DNA of 5,335 nucleotides from an uncultured Collinsella sp. (GTDB lineage Bacteria > Actinomycetota > Coriobacteriia > Coriobacteriales > Coriobacteriaceae), in contig CAKUFT010000061.1 in assembly GCA_934650095.1 (NCBI GenBank), positions 1 to 5,335 of the forward strand. The letters are read 5' to 3'. Position numbers and translations under genes: made by a program. Positions 1 through 3,482 of the stretch are shown in pieces; within the stretch, counting starts at the first letter, position 1; each line of letters begins with the position of its first letter. The notes beneath the pieces were generated by a model. That model worked only from the letters and a program-made list of their open reading frames with translations. It was not told the origin of the DNA and did not search any database.

Positions 1-5
1 CAACT

Positions 6-27
6 CGCGTAAATTAATAACCCGCAA
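6..27 (+). promoter_or_regulatory. Probable -10 region of the tRNA array promoter
   Basis: TAAATT at 10-15 sits 12 nt before the first tRNA-Gly base. The same arrangement occurs before the third tRNA-Gly copy, where TAAGAT at 2702-2707 also lies 12 nt before the mature 5' end, within a shared pattern of GCGTAA, then ATTAAT, then CCCG and AAG. The conservation of this short flank between two separate tRNA-Gly copies is the main support. The -35 element would lie left of the window, so only half of the promoter is visible. Confidence 0.5.
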
Positions 28-103
28 GCGGACATGGCTCAGTTGGTAGAGCACAACCTTGCCAAGGTTGGGGTCGCGGGTTCGAGCCCCGTTGTCCGCT
101 CCA
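28..103 (+). tRNA. tRNA-Gly (anticodon GCC), copy 1
   Basis: A full cloverleaf is visible. The acceptor stem is GCGGACA (28-34) with TGTCCGC (93-99). The D arm is GCTC/GAGC (37-40, 49-52). The anticodon stem is CAACC/GGTTG with loop TTGCCAA (59-65), giving anticodon GCC at 61-63. The T arm is GCGGG-TTCGAGC-CCCGT (76-92). The discriminator is U (100), and CCA is encoded in the DNA (101-103). It decodes GGC and GGU glycine codons. It is the first of three base-for-base identical copies in the window (also 254-329 and 2720-2795) and heads a Gly-Cys-Gly array. Confidence 0.98.
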
Positions 104-113
104 TTGCATTTCC

Positions 114-136
114 GGACCGTTTAGGCGGTCCTTTTT
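114..136 (+). terminator. Intrinsic terminator-like hairpin between tRNA-Gly and tRNA-Cys
   Basis: A 6-bp stem GGACCG/CGGTCC (114-119, 126-131) with loop TTTAGG is followed by TTTTT (132-136). The T tract ends one base before the first base of tRNA-Cys (138). By form it is a rho-independent terminator for tRNA-Gly copy 1. Because no promoter fits between it and tRNA-Cys, it may instead be leaky or serve as a processing spacer. Confidence 0.75.
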
Positions 137-137
137 C

Positions 138-211
138 GGCGAAGTGGCCAAGTGGTAAGGCAGAGGCCTGCAAAGCCTTTACCCCCGGTTCGAATCCGGG
201 CTTCGCCTCCA
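138..211 (+). tRNA. tRNA-Cys (anticodon GCA)
   Basis: The acceptor stem is GGCGAAG (138-144) with CTTCGCC (201-207). The anticodon stem is GAGGC/GCCTT (163-167, 175-179) around loop CTGCAAA, with anticodon GCA at 170-172. The T arm contains GGTTCGAATCC. The discriminator is U (208), as expected for tRNA-Cys, and CCA is encoded at 209-211. It starts immediately after the T tract of the upstream hairpin and is followed by its own terminator at 221-247, so it most likely depends on read-through from the promoter before tRNA-Gly copy 1. Confidence 0.97.
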
Positions 212-220
212 GGCAACATC

Positions 221-247
221 CGGGCGCTCCGGCGCCCGTTTTGTTTT
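221..247 (+). terminator. Intrinsic terminator after tRNA-Cys
   Basis: A 7-bp G+C-only stem CGGGCGC/GCGCCCG (221-227, 232-238) is closed by a TCCG tetraloop and followed by TTTTGTTTT (239-247). It is a canonical rho-independent terminator in form. The next tRNA begins only six bases later. Confidence 0.85.
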
Positions 248-253
248 ACATAT

Positions 254-329
254 GCGGACATGGCTCAGTTGGTAGAGCACAACCTTGCCAAGGTTGGGGT
301 CGCGGGTTCGAGCCCCGTTGTCCGCTCCA
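254..329 (+). tRNA. tRNA-Gly (anticodon GCC), copy 2
   Basis: It is identical over its whole length, CCA included, to copies 1 and 3. The acceptor pairs are 254-260 with 319-325, and the anticodon GCC is at 287-289. No promoter fits in the six bases between the tRNA-Cys terminator and this gene. It therefore needs read-through or an unusual internal promoter. Its last 18 bases plus one A recur at 499-517. Confidence 0.98.
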
Positions 330-337
330 AGCGTAAC

Positions 338-367
338 AGCCCGACTACTACGGTAGCCGGGCTTTTT
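338..367 (+). terminator. Intrinsic terminator after tRNA-Gly copy 2
   Basis: The outer stem is AGCCCG/CGGGCT (338-343, 358-363), with one A-C mismatch. The inner stem is CTAC/GTAG (345-348, 353-356) with a TACG tetraloop. The T tract spans 363-367. It ends the Gly-Cys-Gly array before the structured insert begins. Confidence 0.85.
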
Positions 368-376
368 CGTACCCGT

Positions 377-498
377 CGTCTGGGCTCGAACCCGAGAGGG
401 AGCGAGCGTTAAGCAAACGCGGAGCGTTTGTAGCGAGCTGGCGAGGACGCCGGCGGGCGGCCGAAGCCGGTGCGTATCCGCGAAGCGGATACGCAGAC
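377..498. other. Dense cluster of small-loop hairpins (structured insert)
   Basis: This stretch is non-coding and is almost entirely covered by short inverted repeats in series. The first is GCTCG/CGAGC with inner CCC/GGG and a GAGA loop (384-407). The second is CAAACGC/GCGTTTG with loop GGA (414-430). The third is CTGGCG/CGCCGG with loop AGGA (438-453). The fourth is CGGC/GCCG with loop CGAA (458-469). The fifth is TGCGTATCCGC/GCGGATACGCA with loop GAA (471-495). The flanks CGTCTG (377-382) and CAGACG (494-499) could close the cluster into one multi-branched domain. It lies between the terminator of tRNA-Gly copy 2 and a fragment of the tRNA-Gly 3' end. It could be a structured RNA, a REP-like palindromic repeat, or a remnant of a small mobile element. 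The function is unknown. Confidence 0.6.
384..407. repeat. 24-nt hairpin repeat, copy 1 (contains inverted T-arm sequence)
   Basis: The 24 bases are identical to 730-753. They fold as GCTCG, AA, CCC, GAGA loop, GGG, AG, CGAGC. The segment 382-393 is the exact reverse complement of the T-arm core at 78-89 of tRNA-Gly. Copy 1 has no T tract and sits inside the hairpin cluster, whereas copy 2 is followed by six T residues. Confidence 0.8.
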
Positions 499-517
499 GC
501 CCCGTTGTCCGCTCCAA
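499..517 (+). repeat. Duplicate of the tRNA-Gly 3' end (att-like or tRNA remnant)
   Basis: The 19 bases are identical to 312-330. They cover the 3' strand of the T stem, the 3' acceptor strand TGTCCGC, U73, CCA and one extra A. The 5' three quarters of a tRNA are missing, so this cannot be a functional tRNA. It is followed eight bases later by a terminator (525-551), as a real tRNA would be. Two readings fit. One is an attachment-site duplication left by an element that integrated at the tRNA 3' end. The other is a degraded fourth tRNA-Gly whose 5' part was replaced. Confidence 0.8.
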
Positions 518-524
518 CTATGTT

Positions 525-551
525 ACGCGGTTCTAACGAACCGCGTTTTTT
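525..551 (+). terminator. Intrinsic terminator after the tRNA-Gly fragment
   Basis: A perfect 9-bp stem ACGCGGTTC/GAACCGCGT (525-533, 538-546) with a TAAC loop is followed by TTTTTT (546-551). It is a strong terminator by form. Its position just after the tRNA-Gly fragment suggests it once ended a tRNA transcript, or that it now ends the transcript of the structured insert. Confidence 0.85.
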
Positions 552-560
552 GTTGACGCT

Positions 561-666
561 GCGCGAGCCCCGGGCACCCCATCTTGCCCCTCAATCGTCG
601 GTCGCGTACATAAAGTACGCTTCCCTTCTCTTTCACGGCAACCTGGGGCACCCGGAGCCCGCTCGC
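561..666. repeat. Imperfect long inverted repeat, about 106 bp
   Basis: The two arms are 561-609 and 615-666. They are closed by a perfect 6-bp tip GCGTAC/GTACGC (604-609, 615-620) around ATAAA. The outer parts also complement: CGGGCACCCCATCTTGCC (571-588) can pair with GGCAACCTGGGGCACCCG (638-655) at 14 of 18 positions. The middle of the arms matches poorly. No convincing coding frame or ribosome-binding site is present. It could be a REP- or MITE-like dispersed repeat or the body of a small RNA ended by the hairpin at 729-759. Otherwise 552-728 shows no recognisable feature. Confidence 0.5.
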
Positions 667-728
667 TGTCGTGGCCGGGGGAGTGAGTCTTCCATTCTTT
701 TCGCCTCATTGGTCAATCCGCCCCAGGG

Positions 729-759
729 AGCTCGAACCCGAGAGGGAGCGAGCTTTTTT
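729..759 (+). terminator. Intrinsic terminator built on copy 2 of the 24-nt repeat
   Basis: The stem AGCTCG/CGAGCT (729-734, 749-754), with inner CCC/GGG and a GAGA loop, is followed by TTTTTT (754-759). The core 730-753 is identical to 384-407. No gene lies just upstream on this strand, so it either ends a non-coding transcript or insulates the alpha-glucosidase promoter. Confidence 0.75.
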
Positions 760-779
760 GGGCGTGGGTGGGGCGTTGT

Positions 780-810
780 TTGCCGCGACTGTCTGCCTTG
801 GGCGTATCAT
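780..810 (+). promoter_or_regulatory. Candidate promoter of the alpha-glucosidase gene
   Basis: TATCAT at 805-810 matches the sigma-70 type -10 consensus at five of six positions. A weak -35, TTGCCG (780-785), lies 19 bp upstream. Transcription would begin near 817, giving a 5' leader of roughly 37 nt. The site falls between the 729-759 terminator and the start codon. The -35 match and spacing are poor, so the call is tentative. Confidence 0.4.
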
Positions 811-853
811 CGAGGGCATCTCGCAAAACCTCGTTGCAAGGGAGACTCATCCC

Positions 854-2587
854 ATGGCTACAGAAAAGTTCTCGTCGCGCTCATGGATGTCCGATGCCGC
901 GATCTATCAGATCTACCCGCGCTCGTTTAAGGATTCGACTGGTTCGGGTCTGGGCGATATCGCGGGCATTACCCAGCAGATGGACTATCTTGAGCAGCTG
1001 GGTATCGAGGCCATCTGGCTGAGCCCGTTTTACCCATCGCCTCTTGTTGATGGCGGCTATGATGTGGCGGACTACTGCGATGTCGACCCACGTCTCGGCT
1101 CGCTTGACGATTTCGATGACATGATCGCTGCGGCTCACGCGCACGGCATCAAGGTCATCGTCGACATCGTGCCCAACCATTCGTCCAACCAGCACCCCTG
1201 GTTCAAAGCCGCTCTTGCCGCCGGCCCCGGATCGCCCGAGCGCGCCCGTTATATCTTCCGCGATGGTCGCGGCGAGCACGGCGAGCTGCCTCCCACCAAT
1301 TGGAATGCCAACTTTGGCGGCCCCGCCTGGACGCGCGTCGCGGACGGTCAGTGGTATCTGCACATGTTTACACCCGAGCAGCCGGACTTTGACTGGTCGT
1401 GCCCCGAGGTTCATGCGTTCTTTTGCGACGTCCTGGCGTTTTGGAGCGATCGAGGCGTCGATGGCTTTCGCATTGATGTGGCGCACGGTCTCGCCAAAGA
1501 TCTCGACCGCGATGACCTCGACCGGTGGCATCTCGCCGAGGGCGATGACATGGTTGAGGACGGCACCCATCCGCTGTGGGACCGCAACGAGGTCCACGAG
1601 ATCTATCGCGAGTGGCGCCGCGTGTTCGACCGCTATGATCCGCCACGCAGCGCCGTTGCCGAGGCGTGGGTGCTGCCCGAGCGCCAGTATCTCTACGCGC
1701 GTCCCAGCGAGCTTGGCCAGACATTCAACTTTGAGTTTGCCAAGGCCACTTGGACCTATGATGACATGCACGCTGCAATCGAGGAGGGCTTGAAGGCAGC
1801 TATAGAATCCGATTCCGCCTCGACCTGGGTGCTCTCCAACCACGACGTGCCGCGCGTGGCGACGCGCTATGCCCTGCCGCAGATCAAGGCGACGCGCTAC
1901 CACCAGATTGCGCTCGACTGGCTCTTACGCGACGGGTCGTCTTATGACGAGGACCGTGAACTCGGCGAGCGCCGCGCGCGGGCGGCCCTTTTGCTCGAGC
2001 TGGCGCTTCCGGGCTCGGCATACGTGTATCAGGGTGAGGAGCTCGGCCTTTTTGAGGTGGCTGACATTCCGTGGGCTGCACTCGAAGATCCTACTGCGAC
2101 CAATACGCACGGACCGAAGCGCGAGAAGGGGCGCGACGGCTGCCGTGTGCCCCTGCCGTGGGTGGCGGCGGACGATCCCGCGCAGGGCGGATCGTTTGGG
2201 TTTTCACCGGCGGACGCCGATGCGGCGCCCCATCTGCCGCAGCCTGCATGGTTTTCCGATTACGCTGCCGATAGGGAAGAAGCGGACCCGACATCGATGC
2301 TTGCGCTCTATCGTGACGCCCTCTGGCTGCGGCGCAAGCTGCGCGGGTGCGCCAACGATCTCGCGTGGCTCGATCTCGACGGGCGCACCGGCCTTGCGGA
2401 TGGTGCCGAGGGCGCTGGAGGCGGCGTCATCGCCTATCGCCGCGACAACGGCTGGGCGTGTGTGACGAACTTCGGTGCAGCACCCGTGGAGCTGCCGGCG
2501 GGCAGGGTCCTGCTCACCTCATCACCGCTTGCAGACGGCAAGCTCGCGCAGGATAGCTCGGCCTGGATTATGCTCGGCGAGATATAG
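854..2587 (+). CDS. Alpha-glucosidase, glycoside hydrolase family 13 (GH13_30-like)
   Basis: A 577-residue enzyme expected to release glucose from the non-reducing ends of short alpha-glucosides such as maltose or isomaltose oligosaccharides. No signal peptide or membrane segment is seen, so it should act in the cytoplasm on imported sugars. All four GH13 signatures are present. They are DIVPNH (104-109), GFRID (204-208, nucleophile D208), the general acid E270 in VAEAW, and SNHD (328-331, D331). The N-terminal AIYQIYPRSFKDS, YQGEELG (392-398) and RDGCRVPLPW (427-436) are typical of actinobacterial alpha-glucosidases. A C-terminal beta domain probably starts near residue 480. V209, next to the nucleophile, is a position known in related enzymes to influence alpha-1,4 against alpha-1,6 preference, and Val leans towards alpha-1,6 acceptance (inference). 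ATG 854 is chosen because AAGGGAG (838-844) lies nine bases before it. The frame stays open back to 671, but that part crosses a terminator. The gene stands alone, with no transporter or regulator visible beside it. The subfamily is inferred from motifs only. Confidence 0.93.
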   Translation: MATEKFSSRSWMSDAAIYQIYPRSFKDSTGSGLGDIAGITQQMDYLEQLGIEAIWLSPFYPSPLVDGGYDVADYCDVDPRLGSLDDFDDMIAAAHAHGIKVIVDIVPNHSSNQHPWFKAALAAGPGSPERARYIFRDGRGEHGELPPTNWNANFGGPAWTRVADGQWYLHMFTPEQPDFDWSCPEVHAFFCDVLAFWSDRGVDGFRIDVAHGLAKDLDRDDLDRWHLAEGDDMVEDGTHPLWDRNEVHEIYREWRRVFDRYDPPRSAVAEAWVLPERQYLYARPSELGQTFNFEFAKATWTYDDMHAAIEEGLKAAIESDSASTWVLSNHDVPRVATRYALPQIKATRYHQIALDWLLRDGSSYDEDRELGERRARAALLLELALPGSAYVYQGEELGLFEVADIPWAALEDPTATNTHGPKREKGRDGCRVPLPWVAADDPAQGGSFGFSPADADAAPHLPQPAWFSDYAADREEADPTSMLALYRDALWLRRKLRGCANDLAWLDLDGRTGLADGAEGAGGGVIAYRRDNGWACVTNFGAAPVELPAGRVLLTSSPLADGKLAQDSSAWIMLGEI

Positions 2588-2654
2588 GGGGCATCTCGTC
2601 GCGAGTCTGCGTTTGTCCGCGCCTTTCGTGACGGCTGATGCCTTCGCGAGGGTA

Positions 2655-2707
2655 TCGCAAAACTTTTCAAAAAAGTTCTTGCATAGGATACGGGTATCGC
2701 GTAAGAT
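2655..2707 (+). promoter_or_regulatory. Promoter of the tRNA-Gly/tRNA-Val unit with A/T-rich upstream element
   Basis: TTGCAT (2679-2684) and TAAGAT (2702-2707) are separated by 17 bp, and the -10 lies 12 nt before the tRNA. Just upstream, 2655-2677 is strikingly A/T rich in an otherwise G+C-rich region. It occupies the place of an UP element, as expected for a strong stable-RNA promoter. A short C-rich stretch (2712-2716) follows the -10. The region from the -10 onwards resembles that before tRNA-Gly copy 1. Confidence 0.7.
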
Positions 2708-2719
2708 TAATCCCCGTAA

Positions 2720-2795
2720 GCGGACATGGCTCAGTTGGTAGAGCACAACCTTGCCAAGGTTGGGGTCGCGGGTTCGAGCCCCGTTGTCCGCTCCA
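2720..2795 (+). tRNA. tRNA-Gly (anticodon GCC), copy 3
   Basis: It is identical to copies 1 and 2 including CCA. The acceptor pairs are 2720-2726 with 2785-2791, the discriminator is at 2792 and CCA is at 2793-2795. The anticodon GCC is at 2753-2755. Unlike copy 2 it has its own clear promoter. It is separated from tRNA-Val by only three bases, so the two are surely co-transcribed. Together with copy 2 it brackets the alpha-glucosidase gene as a 76-bp direct repeat. Confidence 0.98.
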
Positions 2796-2798
2796 TTT

Positions 2799-2873
2799 GG
2801 GCGTTTAGCTCAGGGGGAGAGCGCTTCCCTGACACGGAAGAGGTCAGAAGTTCAAATCTTCTAACGCCCACCA
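2799..2873 (+). tRNA. tRNA-Val (anticodon GAC)
   Basis: The acceptor stem is GGGCGTT (2799-2805) with AACGCCC (2863-2869). The D arm is GCTC/GAGC. The anticodon stem is CTTCC/GGAAG (2824-2828, 2836-2840) with loop CTGACAC and anticodon GAC at 2831-2833. The T arm is AGAAG-TTCAAAT-CTTCT (2846-2862). The discriminator is A (2870), followed by encoded CCA (2871-2873). It decodes GUC and GUU valine codons. It is the second gene of a two-tRNA unit that ends at the terminator starting nine bases downstream. Confidence 0.97.
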
Positions 2874-2881
2874 AATGTTCG

Positions 2882-2917
2882 CAGCCTAGAGGTTTTGCCT
2901 CTAGGCTGTTTTGTTTT
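2882..2917 (+). terminator. Strong intrinsic terminator of the tRNA-Gly/tRNA-Val unit
   Basis: A perfect 11-bp stem CAGCCTAGAGG/CCTCTAGGCTG (2882-2892, 2898-2908) with a TTTTG loop is followed by TTTTGTTTT (2909-2917). It is the best-formed terminator in the window. Confidence 0.95.
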
Positions 2918-3082
2918 CTAGGCAATTCAACCATAATGCTTCGGTTGTGTCGGCCGAATGACTTTTGAGTTTGAAGGATCGCTTGTGCCGGACTTGATAT
3001 CGGTTCGACCGCAACATGTTGGTCAAGCATAATCTTTTGGATTCTTTTGGCGTGAGCGGCTTGGTTTTGGTAGGATTTGTCG
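2918..3082. other. Non-coding intergenic stretch, A+T-richer
   Basis: No gene is supported here. The base composition is visibly lower in G+C than the flanking genes. Small inverted repeats occur. CAACC/GGTTG (2928-2932, 2943-2947) is one. CTTGA/TCAAG (2993-2997, 3023-3027) encloses a GGT/ACC mini-hairpin and the palindrome CAACATGTTG (3012-3021). The hexamer GGCTTG occurs at 3058-3063 and again at 3085-3090. A weak promoter-like pair, TTGGCG (3047-3052) and TAGGAT (3071-3076) with an 18-bp spacer, points towards the structured segment that follows. Confidence 0.45.
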
Positions 3083-3169
3083 GCGGCTTGACTAAGGGGG
3101 TTTTATAACTGCCATGCAGGTAGCCGTGCTGGTAACGTTTTACCGACTTGCCAAAGACCCCTCGTTTTT
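3083..3169 (+). ncRNA. Candidate small structured RNA ending in a terminator-like stem
   Basis: AGGGG then TTTT (3095-3099, 3101-3104) can pair with AAAG then CCCCT (3153-3156, 3158-3162), with one G-A mismatch between them. The run TTTTT (3165-3169) follows. Inside the loop are two hairpins, CTGC/GCAG (3109-3112, 3116-3119) and GGTAA/TTACC (3131-3135, 3140-3144), plus a possible GGTAG/CTTGCC pairing (3119-3123 with 3147-3152). A weak promoter (3047-3076) would start transcription near 3083, giving an RNA of about 85 nt. It matches no riboswitch class I recognise. It may be no more than a long-looped terminator. Coordinates and promoter are tentative. Confidence 0.35.
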
Positions 3170-3209
3170 AATGCGTCTGCAAATAGACTAATTGCCTTGA
3201 CCTGCTAAA

Positions 3210-3225
3210 ACACTATATGTTGTGT
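3210..3225. promoter_or_regulatory. NrdR operator (NrdR box)
   Basis: ACACTATATGTTGTGT is a close match to the known NrdR-box consensus acaCwAtATaTwGtgt, a 16-bp palindrome bound by the nucleotide-sensing repressor NrdR upstream of ribonucleotide reductase genes. Here it lies 258 bp before nrdD, abutting the -35 element TTGACC. NrdR boxes usually come in pairs. A degenerate partner is possible at 3244-3259 (ACA then ATATA), over the -10, but the spacing of about 34 bp centre to centre and the weak match leave it unsure. Confidence 0.85.
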
Positions 3226-3255
3226 TTGACCTAAAAAAAGAATACAGGATATAGA
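3226..3255 (+). promoter_or_regulatory. Likely nrdD promoter
   Basis: TTGACC (3226-3231, five of six to the -35 consensus) and TATAGA (3250-3255) are 18 bp apart, putting transcription start near 3262. The NrdR box abuts the -35, a position suited to repression. An alternative pair, TTGCCT (3192-3197) and TATATG (3214-3219) with a 16-bp spacer, would place the box directly over the -10 and start transcription near 3226. Either arrangement leaves nrdD under the NrdR site. Confidence 0.6.
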
Positions 3256-3261
3256 TGCGTC

Positions 3262-3482
3262 TTTGTCGTATGATAGATGGCGGACAGAGAACGAAGACCT
3301 TAACTGCCTCTTTTGAACGTGTCCTTGAGCCGCTTGATCGGCTCCTGGGAATGTCCGCATGGAGGCTTATGGTTTATCGAGAACACAGATTGCGCGACGG
3401 CGCCGCAAGACAGGGACAGGCCCTGCCGGGCATCGTTTGGCTCTGAAGCGCAATGAGACTACGACGCGAAAGAGGCAAGAGG
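3262..3482 (+). other. Long nrdD 5' leader with several hairpins
   Basis: About 220 nt lie between the likely transcription start and the nrdD start codon. Pairings visible include GCGGACA/TGTCCGC (3280-3286, 3352-3358) closing a domain that holds GAGCCG/CGGCTC (3327-3332, 3339-3344). Further on are GCGC/GCGC with a GACG loop (3392-3395, 3400-3403) and CAGGG/CCCTG (3411-3415, 3421-3425). No T tract follows any of them, so there is no obvious attenuator. The conserved core of the adenosylcobalamin riboswitch, sometimes found before reductase genes, is not seen. AAAGAGG (3469-3475) is the ribosome-binding site. Confidence 0.5.

Noticed and set aside
34..412. Short open frames across the tRNA array on both strands
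   Set aside because: They are translations of tRNA genes and their flanks. The recurring peptide beginning MAQLVEHNLAK is tRNA-Gly read as protein, and the reverse-strand frame contains its antisense.
671..853. In-frame upstream extension of the alpha-glucosidase by 61 residues (ATG at 671)
   Set aside because: It runs through the terminator at 729-759, has no good ribosome-binding site and adds sequence unlike the family. ATG 854 has AAGGGAG at the right spacing and gives a normal N terminus.
881..1903. 340-codon open frame on the minus strand opposite the alpha-glucosidase
   Set aside because: It is a shadow frame of a G+C-rich gene whose plus-strand product is clearly GH13.
814..2598. 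10-nt direct repeat GGGCATCTCG flanking the alpha-glucosidase gene (814-823 and 2589-2598)
   Set aside because: It is too short to distinguish from chance in this composition, with no inverted repeats or transposase to suggest insertion.
2661..2677. AACTTTT/AAAAGTT hairpin as terminator of the alpha-glucosidase
   Set aside because: The stem is entirely A/T-rich and no T tract follows. Its position fits an UP element of the tRNA promoter better. No clear terminator for the alpha-glucosidase was found.
2726..3030. Open frames of 80 and 99 codons over tRNA-Gly copy 3 and tRNA-Val
   Set aside because: Same artefact: they start or end inside tRNA genes and lack ribosome-binding sites.
2958..3032. 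24-codon open frame after the tRNA-Val terminator
   Set aside because: It has no ribosome-binding site, no promoter of note and no recognisable peptide.
3255..3446. 63-codon open frame in the nrdD leader
   Set aside because: An AGGA lies five bases before its ATG, but it overlaps the likely -10, so it would be transcribed only from the alternative upstream start. The product is arginine-rich with no recognisable motif, and the stretch is better explained as a structured leader.
3262..3482. Adenosylcobalamin riboswitch in the nrdD leader
   Set aside because: I looked for the conserved core elements of the family and did not find them in the right order. Class III reductase also does not use cobalamin.
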